Made by a program: the position numbers and the translations under genes
The notes under the pieces: generated by a model
What the model was told of the DNA's origin: nothing
The model's input: only the letters and a program-made list of their open reading frames with translations
The model's database searches: none
Source of the DNA: Clostridiales bacterium
GTDB taxonomy: Bacteria > Bacillota > Clostridia > Oscillospirales > Oscillospiraceae
DNA: 64,000 nt
NCBI GenBank assembly: GCA_004556965.1
Contig: SFFE01000005.1
Location: 1-64,000 of the forward strand
Direction: 5' to 3'
Shown: positions 21,472-31,105 of the stretch, piece after piece
Layout of the letters: every line of letters begins with the position of its first letter
Position numbering within the stretch: the stretch's first letter is position 1

Positions 21472-24400
21472 CAATATCTCCTCCTCGCTGCGTCCACACC
21501 GGCATCATTCAGCACTTCCAGCACCCGATCCGCAAAATCATCTCCATAGGCACGGAGGGAATCAACCGTTTCCGGTGTGACATTCCCGTCAATGTCAAAG
21601 GTGATCTGGATAGAGACCGGCGCTTTGCTGTCGCTGGCGGCGGATAGTGCCTGTGTGGACTGTCTGTCCACGCCACGCATTGCGCTCATGGCCTCAAAGA
21701 GCTGCGGGACAAATGCAACCGCTTGGAATGACATGCTGTCCCGCATTGCTGCAGTTTCCGCCGCCGTCATAACTTTCTCCCCGCCGTTAAAGTACACCAA
21801 CTCCGGGCCGTGCTCGCCAACCATGGCGAAACCTGGCGCTGCAGACTGAGTACCGACTGCATATCCCGGGATGCTGGATCCGGAAGTGCCGCTTGGATAC
21901 AAGGCCGACTTTGCCGCTGCTGCGACGCCAGCATAGGCCGCTCGTACCTGTGGCAGCATATCCGTCGCCCCATCAATGAACCCCTGAATGGTAGCCATAC
22001 CGCTTTCCGCAGCCTCTTCTCCGAGATCCATCGCCTCGATGTCCGCCGCAAGTTCAGCCTGCAACTCGTCCATCGTAGCGGTAAAATCGGTTTTAAGGTC
22101 AGCCACACTTCCAGCTGCGTTCTTCTGCTCCGACTGAAGCTGACGCCAGTTTGCAACCATTTCGGTCAACTCTTCGTCGCTTGCAGTCGCAAGGCCAGCA
22201 ATTGCATTCACTGACTCTGCACTTCCGTCCGCGAAGGTTGCAATAACCTCGCTCAATCCCTCTATGTCTGCGCTTCGTGCGGTAAGGGATTGCAGATTTG
22301 CGTTGTAATCCTGCCAATAGCTGATTTGGCTTTCCAGCGCGGAATTGATCGAAGCCGCGCTCGTAGCAGCAACACTCGCAGCCTCATCCCACAGATCATA
22401 TTGCCCCTGTATGGATTCCAGTGCTGCGCCGTAAGCCTCGTTATAGGCCGCAGTGAGCGAGCTTATCTTTTCAATCGTTCCGTCAATTACCGAAGATAGA
22501 TTTTCTGTGCTTTCTGCAGCAGCTTCTTGCGCCTCTACGTAGTCGTTGTACTCGTCATAGAGATCCTGATACTCTGCTTGCTCACTTTCGAGCAGTTCAT
22601 TCAGTTCTGAAACCTTGGCACTGTAAGTATCAAGATTATTCTGCGCAGCCCACAGGTCACCACCAGAATCCGCCAGCGAGTCATAATAAGCCTTGCAATC
22701 TTCAAGTTGTTTTTCCGCCTCCGCCAACGCAGCTTTGGTTTCCTCAATATCGCCGTACAGCTCAGTCATGCGAGCAATATTTTTCTCGTTTTTCTGCGCC
22801 TCATATAGACTGCTGATATAGTCATCGAGACTTCCCGTAAGGCCAACGAGGCTATCGGACTCTGCATCATACGATAATGCGAGTTCAGGAATTGCGGAGT
22901 TCAGCTGATCGCACAAGCTGACGATCTGCGCTTTGTCTGCGGCCGTCTTTTCATTTTTTTCAGAGAGTTCTCGGAGTTGATTTACAAGTCCAACGGTAGA
23001 CGCGGTTTCTTTGTCAATTGAGTCGATGCTCTCTTGATACTCCTGCGTGGCTGTTTCGTGGGCGTCAATCATGTCGTTCCACGCATCCACCGCCTCATTT
23101 GCACCGGACGCGAGCTCATAGCATGCTGCTGTAAGTGCCGCAATACCTGCGACAGCCATAACCGCTATCCCCGCTGTGCTGGTAAACATGGACACTACAT
23201 TTTTTGCTACGTTTAGCGTCTTAAACACTTTCAAAGCGGTGTTTACAGCTATAATGCCGCCTGCTGTGGATACCAAAACGGCAGCCACGGCCGTTCCGGC
23301 CTTAACCAGTTGCGGCGCCTTTTGAACGAAATCATCTGCTGCCCCGAAGACATCCGTCCCAACGCGATAAAGCGTCCTCATTTCCGGGATAAACTGCTCG
23401 CCGATAGTGGTTTTCAGCGCATCCCACGCAGATTTCATCAGCGTCAGTTCGCCGTTTAGATTATCCAATTTGATAGCCGCCATTTTAGCGGCTGCACCGG
23501 AGCAATTATTGATGCTCTCGGTCAGAGATGCATAATCCTCGTCAGTCGCGTTCAGGATCGCCAGCAGGCCGTTATAACCGCGTTGGCCAGCGATGGTCAT
23601 AGCATTGTTGACGCGCTCAGCCTCGGTCATCTGATCGAAATAGCCGCGAAGTTCGTCAATTGTGCTTCTGAAGCTCTTCATTGTTCCGTCAGCTTTTACG
23701 GCAGAATACTCATATTCCCCGAATGCAGCACCGGTTAGCGTAACGCCCTCCAGGAGCCCGTTAAAGGTATTCCTCAGGGCTGTACCTGCTACGCTTCCCT
23801 TGACGCCGCTGTTCGCCATGAGGCCGACAGCCACAGCTACGTCCTCAATGGAGTATCCAAGAGCTCCGGCGACAGACGCAGACATCTTGAATGTCTCGCC
23901 CATGATGGATACATTGGTGTTTGCATTGGTTGCTGCAGCCGCCAGAACGTCCGAGAAGTGCGCTGTATCCGCCGCCGCAAGCCCAAATGCGCTCAGGTTG
24001 TCGGTAACAATGTCGGACACCATGGCAAGGTCCTCTCCAGACGCTGCAGCCAGCTGCAGTACGCCGTCCATGCCGGAAAGCATTTCGGTCGCGTCCCAGC
24101 CGGCCATTGCCATGTACCCCATTGCGTCAGCGGATTCTTGCGCAGTAAATTTCGTGGTTGCGCCCAGTTCTTTGGCTTCCGCTGTCAACATCGCCATCTC
24201 GTCTGCGGTCGCTCCAGATAGCGCCTCCACATTGGACATGCCCTCTTCAAAGTCGCCGGCCGCAGAAACGCACGCCACGTAAGCATCGTAGATTTCTTTT
24301 AGCGCCTTTGCGATTCCAGCCGCAGCAATGGCCTGCTGGATTGCTCCAAATGCGGCGACGGTCTGCTCCCCGAAACTGTTGGCGCCATCGGAAGCTTTTT

Positions 24401-24851
24401 CTTGCTCTTGTCTCAGATTATCAATCCGAGCTCCAAGATTGGCGCTGGCGCCGGAGAGATTGCTCGTATCGACACCGGCCTCTTTAAGTGCGGTATCCAT
24501 CTGCTGCAGCTTCTGTGTCTGCCGTTCAAGAGACGCCGATGTTTTGTCGATCTGCTGCTGCTTGGATAACAGTTTATTTTCTAACGAGGAGGAATAACCC
24601 TCCGTCTCCTTGATTTCCTTTTGAATATTGTCATACTGCTGCTGGAGGACGGAGAGCTTTTTACGCGTAGCTTCCACCGCGCTCTGCTGCTTCTGATACG
24701 CCGAAATATCTGATTGTGTTTTGCTGAGGCTCTGAATTTCTTTCTGCATAGAAGTAATTGCAGATTGAGCCTTACTGAAGGTGCTATTATAGCTGCTACC
24801 CAGTTGTGCATTGAGCTGGAATAGCATCTCATATTCTTTTCTGCTCGACAT
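21471..24851 (-). CDS. Tail tape measure protein
   Basis: 1126 residues. N-terminal coiled coil (about 15-165), then the TP901-type core (about 190-400: GMSNVEALSGATADEMAMLT, TNVSIMGETFKMSASVAGAL, NSGVKGSVAGTALRNTFNGLL), hydrophobic segments (about 530-610), a second long coiled coil (about 640-860) and a C-terminal part with PGFAMVGEHGPELVYFNGGE, a motif frequent at tape measure ends. Length implies a tail of roughly 150 nm by the usual ratio. Preceded by the frameshifted chaperone, as expected. Confidence 0.95.
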   Translation of the reverse strand: MSSRKEYEMLFQLNAQLGSSYNSTFSKAQSAITSMQKEIQSLSKTQSDISAYQKQQSAVEATRKKLSVLQQQYDNIQKEIKETEGYSSSLENKLLSKQQQIDKTSASLERQTQKLQQMDTALKEAGVDTSNLSGASANLGARIDNLRQEQEKASDGANSFGEQTVAAFGAIQQAIAAAGIAKALKEIYDAYVACVSAAGDFEEGMSNVEALSGATADEMAMLTAEAKELGATTKFTAQESADAMGYMAMAGWDATEMLSGMDGVLQLAAASGEDLAMVSDIVTDNLSAFGLAAADTAHFSDVLAAAATNANTNVSIMGETFKMSASVAGALGYSIEDVAVAVGLMANSGVKGSVAGTALRNTFNGLLEGVTLTGAAFGEYEYSAVKADGTMKSFRSTIDELRGYFDQMTEAERVNNAMTIAGQRGYNGLLAILNATDEDYASLTESINNCSGAAAKMAAIKLDNLNGELTLMKSAWDALKTTIGEQFIPEMRTLYRVGTDVFGAADDFVQKAPQLVKAGTAVAAVLVSTAGGIIAVNTALKVFKTLNVAKNVVSMFTSTAGIAVMAVAGIAALTAACYELASGANEAVDAWNDMIDAHETATQEYQESIDSIDKETASTVGLVNQLRELSEKNEKTAADKAQIVSLCDQLNSAIPELALSYDAESDSLVGLTGSLDDYISSLYEAQKNEKNIARMTELYGDIEETKAALAEAEKQLEDCKAYYDSLADSGGDLWAAQNNLDTYSAKVSELNELLESEQAEYQDLYDEYNDYVEAQEAAAESTENLSSVIDGTIEKISSLTAAYNEAYGAALESIQGQYDLWDEAASVAATSAASINSALESQISYWQDYNANLQSLTARSADIEGLSEVIATFADGSAESVNAIAGLATASDEELTEMVANWRQLQSEQKNAAGSVADLKTDFTATMDELQAELAADIEAMDLGEEAAESGMATIQGFIDGATDMLPQVRAAYAGVAAAAKSALYPSGTSGSSIPGYAVGTQSAAPGFAMVGEHGPELVYFNGGEKVMTAAETAAMRDSMSFQAVAFVPQLFEAMSAMRGVDRQSTQALSAASDSKAPVSIQITFDIDGNVTPETVDSLRAYGDDFADRVLEVLNDAGVDAARRRY

Positions 24852-24865
24852 ATCCCGCCCTCCTT

Positions 24866-25042
24866 TCAGTTATTTCTGTTTCTGGACTTCACAATCTTGT
24901 TGCTCGCCCTGATCCACTTGCTTAGTTCGGCAAGCGATATGGACAGCCAGAAAGGTACAGGGGTATTGTTTGTTTGTGCGAGAATCAAACATTGTTCTCG
25001 AAGCCATTCTCCGCCGTCGCCGATTACAGCTCCGATTTCAAC
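24866..25042 (-). CDS. Frameshift extension of the tail assembly chaperone (T-part)
   Basis: 58 codons in the -1 frame relative to the chaperone gene, with no start or ribosome site of their own. Entry is through T TTT TTG at 25048-25042. The peptide (VEIGAVIGDGGEWLREQCLI..., ending SNKIVKSRNRNN) would be fused to the first 122 residues of the chaperone, giving about 180 residues. This matches the G/GT arrangement in most contractile and siphophage tails. Confidence 0.8.
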   Translation of the reverse strand, partial: VEIGAVIGDGGEWLREQCLILAQTNNTPVPFWLSISLAELSKWIRASNKIVKSRNRNN

Positions 25043-25407
25043 AAAAAAGAGCGCGCCGCGCTCCGAATCTTGTTGTAGTCCGAGATGGGCATCGCCCGAA
25101 TTGCATCTTGTCCAATGGCTGTAGTGCACGCACGTGCGGCCATGCGGATCAGATATTCCCCTGAGAACGTGGGGACAATTACAGGCTGCCCCAGCGATTG
25201 CATCTCGTTCTCGATCGCCAACCCATCCTCGCCGGTCAGTTTCCCCCAGTCAAAGGTCAGTTCTGTATATGTCATTCCCTCAAAAGTAAAGGGGTGATTG
25301 AACTTATGGGTGAAGCTATAGCCGCTTTCTGCAGCCTTCGATTCTGCGGCTGCAAACTCATCGTCCCCGATAGTCGCCGCATTGGTTTTATTTTCGGTAC
25401 CGCTCAT
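25024..25407 (-). CDS. Tail assembly chaperone (E/gp41-type)
   Basis: 127 residues; HPFTFEGMTYTELTFDWGKLTGEDGLAIEN and EYLIRMAARACTTAIGQDAI match the Mu gp41 / P2 gpE tail-chaperone family. It coats the tape measure during assembly. The codons near its end contain a T TTT TTG slippery heptamer (25048-25042), producing the longer form. Confidence 0.88.
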   Translation of the reverse strand: MSGTENKTNAATIGDDEFAAAESKAAESGYSFTHKFNHPFTFEGMTYTELTFDWGKLTGEDGLAIENEMQSLGQPVIVPTFSGEYLIRMAARACTTAIGQDAIRAMPISDYNKIRSAARSFLLKSEL

Positions 25408-25475
25408 AACAATCTCCTTTCGTTAGATGCAAACAGACAGGGGCGGTTCAAAGCCGTCCCTGTCTTTCAGATGAA

Positions 25476-25991
25476 TCATTTTCCAAGCGCTTTTCGGACG
25501 TCGGCAAGATAGTCAACGCCGTTAATGATGCAGATGCTGTTCATGGGATCAATCTCACGGATTTTCTCGCCACCAACATATGTGGCCCAATACCGTACGG
25601 CATATTCGCCGGAGGCATCGGTTGCAGAGGCCGGAGCCAGCTTCCCGCCCCCGTCCTTTTTGGGGATGACCACAAGTACATGCTTTACGCTTTCGGTCAA
25701 AATCTTGCCGGCCACAGTGTCCTCCACCTGATTTGCCACACGGATGTCGATGTTGTGGCGTCTAGGCTCGGACAGTTTCAGCGCAGCGGTTGTCGTGGTA
25801 CGGAAGTTCATTGTCATGGTCATGGCCTCGAAATGGCCGGGGATGATGGCCTCGATGTTTCCGGCAATGCCGGCGCCGGAGATTTGCTGAGTAAGCGCCG
25901 TCAGATCGGGCAACTGCACATCCGCAATGCCCATGAATTCGGTCTTATCCTCATAAACCGCGAAATTTACGACAGTTTCCTGAAACTTCAT
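25476..25991 (-). CDS. Major tail tube protein
   Basis: 171 residues of the P2 FII family: IADVQLPDLTALTQQISGAGIAGNIE, PGHFEAMTMTMNFRTTT and RRHNIDIRVANQ. It forms the inner tail tube. Site AAGGAGGGA before ATG. Confidence 0.95.
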   Translation of the reverse strand: MKFQETVVNFAVYEDKTEFMGIADVQLPDLTALTQQISGAGIAGNIEAIIPGHFEAMTMTMNFRTTTTAALKLSEPRRHNIDIRVANQVEDTVAGKILTESVKHVLVVIPKKDGGGKLAPASATDASGEYAVRYWATYVGGEKIREIDPMNSICIINGVDYLADVRKALGK

Positions 25992-26005
25992 GTGTCTGTC
26001 CCTCC

Positions 26006-27421
26006 TTACTGCATAGCGGCTGTCACATAACTGGAATCATACTCCAGCGTGACGCTGATCTCCTGTGCGGGGCTTGGAGAGGCAATGTAGATATGCACCT
26101 TGATGATTCCAGCCAGCAGATTCTCCGTGGTGTTTTCGTCCTCCGGAGCCTCCACTCTTGCTCCATACAGGTAGCCGCTTCCTACCAGACCGTTGAGCCA
26201 GATGTTGATCTCGTCAACCACGGTATCCATGAGACGGCGGTTGATCGGCGCATCCAGCTTGCTCCAAAGAGTGCGAATTACAGTGTTGCCCACCCAGTCA
26301 AAAACACGGGCCAAGGGGATGAAGCAAACCTCTTCCGCTTTGCTATCCGGGTATGCGGCTGTGTAGTTGCCCCAGGCCACCAAGCTCCCGATAAAGTTCA
26401 ACCCAGTTACAATGCCTTGAGCATTGAGCATATTAGCCTGGGGATGGGAGAGCATGACCTCCTCGCCGGAGGCCAGCACCATAGCGTCTGCCTCCATAGC
26501 TTTGCTGGAAGGGCTTTCGTAGGGGCAGCCGTCGTTATCGCTGTCCGTCCGTGTCATTACCCCTGCCAGATGGGCGGACAGGTGGTACTTGCGTCCATCC
26601 TTAGAGACCATAGGCCAGCAGACGACCATGTTTTCATCGGTCAGGTTCTCCTGTTTATAGGCAATGGCAGCATCGAGCGTTTCCGCGCCGTCGTCCGACG
26701 CGTCAATGTCAATCAGTGCCTTTGCCCGGAACATCCCGTTGATGCCGCTGGCCTTGAGTGCCATGGCGGCAGCGACCGCCGGGTCGCTGGAATACCCAGG
26801 GGCGCACAGCAGATCCGGCGCGTGACCGGTAGCGGCCATACACAGCTCCGATGTTTCAAGCCCTGCGGCAACCTTGGCCGCCGTGACCTGGGTCGGGTCC
26901 ACTTTGTTGTAACTGATGGATACCTCCGCCGCATCGTAGCATCCGCCGTCTTCCAGCAGCTCCACGATCAAGCTGTCGCCTGAATAGTAGGCCGTGTAAT
27001 CCGTGTCCGCCACGTAGGCGTCCCCAGCATCTCCCGCCGCCTTGACCACCAGAGCAGCATCGTTAATTGCTCCGATTGGCAAAAGCGCCTGGTGATTGGA
27101 CACGTGGATGTCAGCAGCGGCCACAGCGGTTTTCATGGTCGCCGGGTCAAGCAGATTGCAGAACACTACTGGCTTACAGCCGTAGAGTTTGAAATAGGCG
27201 TATGCGAATTCGCACAGGTTGTAACTGTCCCAGTCATCCGAATAGCCGAGCTTGGACACAACGTCCTCCCAGCTCTCGCAGATAACAGGGATCCCGGCCT
27301 TTGTCGGTGTGGCGGCGGTTTGTACCGGTGCGGCGCCGATAACAAATGGAATGCCGCTTTCCGCTGCCACGGGCACGCTCTGGGTCGGCTCCCCTCTGGC
27401 GATATAGATTCCATGTTTCAC
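26006..27421 (-). CDS. Tail sheath protein
   Basis: 471 residues, GTG start behind GGAGGAAAC. N-terminal GIPFVIGAAPVQTAA and the C-terminal sheath core (VFDWVGNTVIRTLWSKLDAPINRRLMDTVVDEINIWLNGL, seen in pieces near residues 360-420) identify the contractile sheath family. Contraction drives the tube through the envelope. Confidence 0.96.
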   Translation of the reverse strand: MKHGIYIARGEPTQSVPVAAESGIPFVIGAAPVQTAATPTKAGIPVICESWEDVVSKLGYSDDWDSYNLCEFAYAYFKLYGCKPVVFCNLLDPATMKTAVAAADIHVSNHQALLPIGAINDAALVVKAAGDAGDAYVADTDYTAYYSGDSLIVELLEDGGCYDAAEVSISYNKVDPTQVTAAKVAAGLETSELCMAATGHAPDLLCAPGYSSDPAVAAAMALKASGINGMFRAKALIDIDASDDGAETLDAAIAYKQENLTDENMVVCWPMVSKDGRKYHLSAHLAGVMTRTDSDNDGCPYESPSSKAMEADAMVLASGEEVMLSHPQANMLNAQGIVTGLNFIGSLVAWGNYTAAYPDSKAEEVCFIPLARVFDWVGNTVIRTLWSKLDAPINRRLMDTVVDEINIWLNGLVGSGYLYGARVEAPEDENTTENLLAGIIKVHIYIASPSPAQEISVTLEYDSSYVTAAMQ

Positions 27422-27705
27422 AGTGTTTCCTCCTTCATGGCCCGGTCAGCCAATGCCCTATATCGGACATAAAGCAGGCTGCCGGGGGTTTTGATTTTTT
27501 TCCGGGCATCCGGCATCGCGTCCCCCGGTACGATCATCTCGGTAATCTCAGGATAGCTCCCGGTCGCCCGGCGCAGAGACGCCGTTTTCAGGGCTTCCCG
27601 TTTGCAACCCTCGTAGATCGTACCATGCTGGATCACGCCTCGGATGGTTGGACCGATATAAGCGCAAAACCCACCAGTGGATTTTGTTTTTGATTTTACA
27701 GCCAT
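27418..27705 (-). CDS. Phage protein before the sheath gene
   Basis: 95 residues, basic, starting MAVKSKTKSTGGFCAYIGPTI; has a conserved-looking RATGSYPEITEMIVPG centre. Such a gene between tail terminator and sheath is usual in this phage group; exact function unknown. Overlaps both neighbours. Confidence 0.75.
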   Translation of the reverse strand: MAVKSKTKSTGGFCAYIGPTIRGVIQHGTIYEGCKREALKTASLRRATGSYPEITEMIVPGDAMPDARKKIKTPGSLLYVRYRALADRAMKEETL

Positions 27706-28190
27706 TTCCTGACCTCTCTTTCAACGGACGGCATTTTCCATACGCTCACCATCTCACCGGCAAAAAAAGGAGCTGTATCATCCGGATAAATAAGCGATTC
27801 CAGCCCGGACTCAAGGTCGAGCTGGAACTGATCTCCGATTATGACCTCGCGGAGTAATTTGATTCTAAATCGCTCCATAAGATTGAGCAGCATTAATCCT
27901 CCCTCTTGTTCATCGTCGGAGTAGACGCAAAATATGGTGCGGACTGTCGCGGACGCAGATTCTAGCCTTCCATCCGGCTGAATGTCTTTTCCAGTTATGA
28001 TCTGGTGCAGAACATACGGAGCCTTTTTGGTCGCCGATTTGCTGTCCGGCAAGCGCATGCGGTAGACATCGGCGGCGCGTGGCTCCGGATCTTCCTTGTC
28101 CTCCTTTTGCCGTTTAACTGGCATGATAATGTCGCTGGTGGCATCGAGCGTGAAGTCACACAGCCTATCCAACAGGATGTTCTTCGTCAT
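27696..28190 (-). CDS. Putative tail terminator / tail completion protein
   Basis: 164 residues; MTKNILLDRLCDFTLDATSD, then DVYRMRLPDSKSATKKAPYVLHQIITG and a beta-rich end. Length, position (after gpZ-like, before sheath) and mixed alpha/beta build fit a tail terminator. Assigned mostly by position. Confidence 0.65.
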   Translation of the reverse strand: MTKNILLDRLCDFTLDATSDIIMPVKRQKEDKEDPEPRAADVYRMRLPDSKSATKKAPYVLHQIITGKDIQPDGRLESASATVRTIFCVYSDDEQEGGLMLLNLMERFRIKLLREVIIGDQFQLDLESGLESLIYPDDTAPFFAGEMVSVWKMPSVEREVRKWL

Positions 28191-28194
28191 TCAG

Positions 28195-28767
28195 TCAGCC
28201 TCCCCATCCGTTGAGAACGCGCAGGATTTCGTGCTCAATGCGAGCGTCATAGGTGCTTCTGATGGTCTCGTCCATGTTCTCGATGACCTTTTCGTTCTGC
28301 ATCATGTGGCCCGTACTGGGTCCATACTTCTGCTCAACAGGGAAGCGAGGAGAGCCAACGCGCTCAAATACAGCAACGGGGCCAAAGATACTGGCAACAA
28401 ATACGTGCTCCAGAGTAGCCGCGCCCCCATTGCGTTTTACCTGAGTCTGCACGCGCCCATCTCTGGAGAATTTGGTGTTGAAGGTCAAAAGCGGGAGAAG
28501 ATTGCCGGCGTAGGAAAAGCTCATAGAAACGACGCCGCCAGCCTCTCTCTTGATGTGAGACTTCGTTGTGACATTCCGCATGAAGTCCCCCTTGTTGATG
28601 GCATACTCCGCAGCTGCAAACTGGCCAGCCTTTGTCTTTGCGGTGTCTCCAGCTCTCCGAAGTGCGGCCGATGTTGCTTTCCACACGCCGCCGGGGACTC
28701 CAGCAAGCAACTTGTTCACGCGGTCAAGGCCGTCCCCACCGACTTCGTCAATGCGAACAAAGCTCAT
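28195..28767 (-). CDS. Minor tail protein Z-like (tail completion)
   Basis: 190 residues with the GPZ-family pattern: GLDRVNKLLAGVPGGVWKATSAALRRAGDTAKTKA (read in pieces) and a basic middle part. Needed for a stable head-tail joint in lambda-type systems. Overlaps the preceding gene as ATGA. Confidence 0.8.
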   Translation of the reverse strand: MSFVRIDEVGGDGLDRVNKLLAGVPGGVWKATSAALRRAGDTAKTKAGQFAAAEYAINKGDFMRNVTTKSHIKREAGGVVSMSFSYAGNLLPLLTFNTKFSRDGRVQTQVKRNGGAATLEHVFVASIFGPVAVFERVGSPRFPVEQKYGPSTGHMMQNEKVIENMDETIRSTYDARIEHEILRVLNGWGG

Positions 28768-29147
28768 TCGTCAATCGCCTCCAGTTCTATGCGCAGCATG
28801 CCAATCTCGCAGACGGAAGATGCGACGTAGAATTCCCGAAAGAATCCTCCGCCGCTTTCTTCGTCGTTGATACTGATGCGTGCTCCTTTTTCCGGCTGAT
28901 TGCCGCCAAGGTCATCGATTGCGCAGTGCAGAACGGAAGATACAAGGTACAGCCCTTGGACATGGTCGGAGACAAGCTGACGCCGGTCCTTCTCCTTTAG
29001 GCCGGACAAGACAACAGGAATGCCGTTGTGGTCCAGCCCGTCATAAGTAACGCCGTCGTAAATGACAGTGCGTTTCTCCGCAAATTCATCAAAGTTGAGA
29101 AACACGTTGATGTTGTCTGCGGCAACCATGTCCTTAAATCCGCTCAT
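28764..29147 (-). CDS. Head-tail connector protein
   Basis: 127 residues, beta-rich: FLNFDEFAEKRTVIYDG...VVLSGLKEKDRRQL, typical of small head-closure proteins that sit on the connector. Overlaps gpZ-like and the preceding gene by ATGA junctions. Confidence 0.75.
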   Translation of the reverse strand: MSGFKDMVAADNINVFLNFDEFAEKRTVIYDGVTYDGLDHNGIPVVLSGLKEKDRRQLVSDHVQGLYLVSSVLHCAIDDLGGNQPEKGARISINDEESGGGFFREFYVASSVCEIGMLRIELEAIDE

Positions 29148-29608
29148 GTCACAGGGTCCTCCGGATTGATTACAGGCGGGTTTCCATCGTCATCATTAGT
29201 GATTTCGACAGCGGCCAGAAGGTCTGCAATCTCTGACTTGGTCTTGCACTTCTTTACATCCACGCCAAGGTCATCGGCCAGCTTTTCCATGTTTGCGCGT
29301 GTCATCTTCAACAGGCTTTCCTTGTTGAAGCGCCCGCCAACGATGTCCAGCACAGCTTCGTCATCATCTCCGCCATTTTCCTGGCCTTCTGCGGTGTTTC
29401 CGCCGTCGGGCGGGTTCTCGCCCGTGCCGGTGCCGTTCCCGCCGACAGGGAGCGTTGCAACGCCGCCTGCGCCGTATTCCGGCGCATAGACTGCAACGCC
29501 ACTCTCCACCAGGCGGCGCTCCACCTCGGAATGGGCGGTAAACCAGCCGTTAGCGGGCGTTATGGTCTGTTTGTTGATCCGGGTAGTTCCGGAGATCATC
29601 TTGATCAT
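29144..29608 (-). CDS. Head-tail joining protein with SAP/HeH-type end
   Basis: 154 residues. An N-terminal strand region, a low-complexity Gly/Glu/Asn linker (GGNGTGTGENPPDGGN) and a C-terminal helix-extended-loop-helix: NKESLLKMTRANMEKLADDL then CKTKSEIADLLA. Such HeH domains are common in proteins directly after the major capsid gene. Likely a connector part that touches DNA. Confidence 0.7.
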   Translation of the reverse strand: MIKMISGTTRINKQTITPANGWFTAHSEVERRLVESGVAVYAPEYGAGGVATLPVGGNGTGTGENPPDGGNTAEGQENGGDDDEAVLDIVGGRFNKESLLKMTRANMEKLADDLGVDVKKCKTKSEIADLLAAVEITNDDDGNPPVINPEDPVT

Positions 29609-29621
29609 ATCTCACGCCCCC

Positions 29622-30707
29622 TTAACCGAGCACGTTCTTGGCAACACGCCAGGGGTTGATGCGATTGGGCACAAACAGCGGGCGGCAGCTCAGCTGGGTC
29701 TCACGAGCAGGGGGGCGGATAGTGAAGATGTGCTGCGGTACACGCTTACCCGCGTAGGTGTGGAAGTGGCCGTCCGTCTCCATCTGGGTCACTGCACCGT
29801 ACAGGCCGCGGCCGCAGTTGGGGGCGATGACGATGACCGTTCCGCCGGGGACATAAGCGACATCTTCGCCACTTTCGTCCTCATAGGTACCATCCGATAC
29901 CAGGATGGGGAGAACGCGGCCCTTGAAATTGAACGAGCCGATCTGATAGACGAACTCGGTCAGCTCAGTGGGCTCGATCCTGCCCATCTCCACGCGTTTG
30001 TTATCCAGCATGGCAAGAATCCAGCCGTCTTCCATCAGGAAGTCTCCTACATCCTGCGCTACGAGGATCTCTCGCACAGGGCGGCCGCTCTGGGTCAAAC
30101 TGTGGATCATGGCGCAGATGTCGTCATACCAGCTGCCGGGCGTCCAGGTGCCGTTACTGTACGTAGAGTGCGTCCAGGACGAAGCGGGTGTGAACAGCGT
30201 GGGGTTATCTGTCCCGTCATAGAACTGCACGCCGATGTCCTCATACACGTCCGCGCGGTCGGTGCGGTGGCGCATGATAGTACCGTTGTTCAGGATGGTC
30301 TGCACGGCCAGCAGTTCCTCGCTGCGAGAGATTCTGGCGGACAGTTCGGACAGATCGTTCACCAGGAAGTGGCGCTCGCGTTCGGCGGGGGTTGCCTGGG
30401 ACAGCAGGGATTCACCGAAACCGCGTCCCTGCAGCTGGTCAAGTGTCAGCGGCATGGAAACGGAGATGTTGGCAGGCTCGAGTTCAGCCGTGCTGAAGCC
30501 GTCGCGGGTACCGGGGATGGAGCCGATACGAGGCAGCACGAAGGGTGCGCGCTTGTGCTTATCTTCCTTGTAATCGGCGAGAACGCGGGTCGTGCCGAAG
30601 ATGTCCATCGCGTTGTCCGTGGGGAAGTAGCGGTTTTTGAAGAAGGTCTGCTCCAGCGGGATTTCTCTCACCGCCGCGAGCATGAAATAAGTGCTGTAAA
30701 TATCCAT
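29622..30707 (-). CDS. Major capsid protein (lambda gpE family)
   Basis: 361 residues, full length for HK97-fold gpE. Blocks: LEQTFFKNRYFPTDNAMDIFGT, LPRIGSIPGTRDGFSTAELE, PANISVSMPLTLDQLQGRGF, and C-terminal PQHIFTIRPPARETQLSCRPLFVPNRINPW. Strong site AAGGAGGGA before ATG 30707. Confidence 0.96.
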   Translation of the reverse strand: MDIYSTYFMLAAVREIPLEQTFFKNRYFPTDNAMDIFGTTRVLADYKEDKHKRAPFVLPRIGSIPGTRDGFSTAELEPANISVSMPLTLDQLQGRGFGESLLSQATPAERERHFLVNDLSELSARISRSEELLAVQTILNNGTIMRHRTDRADVYEDIGVQFYDGTDNPTLFTPASSWTHSTYSNGTWTPGSWYDDICAMIHSLTQSGRPVREILVAQDVGDFLMEDGWILAMLDNKRVEMGRIEPTELTEFVYQIGSFNFKGRVLPILVSDGTYEDESGEDVAYVPGGTVIVIAPNCGRGLYGAVTQMETDGHFHTYAGKRVPQHIFTIRPPARETQLSCRPLFVPNRINPWRVAKNVLG

Positions 30708-30721
30708 GGATTTGTCCCTCC

Positions 30722-31102
30722 TTACATCATATCGGTGAAGATGATGTCGTACTTGCGCATAGCATCCTCATCGGCAGCGGTCATGGTGTAACCATCTGCG
30801 ACGATCACGGCTGCGCGGTTGAAGTTACCGCAGCGGTAGGCAACGCCTACGGCGTCCGCATCCGTGCCGACAGTCACATCATCCGCAAGGATGCAGTGGC
30901 CGGTCAGGGTCTCGCCGCCCGTGCCGAAGATCACATACTTGCTGTCGGTGTCGGACATGCCCAGCACCGTGCCGCGCTTATAGGTGGTCTCGGCGTCACC
31001 CTTGCGGATGGTAACGCCGAAGGTTTCTGCTGCGGGGGTAAGCTTGGCGAACAGATTGTCCACCGTGCAGCTACCGATGTTTCTTACCAGTTCCTTGTTC
31101 AT
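30722..31102 (-). CDS. Head decoration protein (lambda gpD family)
   Basis: 126 residues: KRGTVLGMSDTDSKYVIFGT and GHCILADDVTVGTDADAVGVAYRCGNFNRAAV match the decoration protein D trimer-forming fold, which stabilises the expanded head. Between the protease/scaffold and capsid genes, as in lambda. Confidence 0.93.
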   Translation of the reverse strand: MNKELVRNIGSCTVDNLFAKLTPAAETFGVTIRKGDAETTYKRGTVLGMSDTDSKYVIFGTGGETLTGHCILADDVTVGTDADAVGVAYRCGNFNRAAVIVADGYTMTAADEDAMRKYDIIFTDMM

Positions 31103-31105
31103 GGC

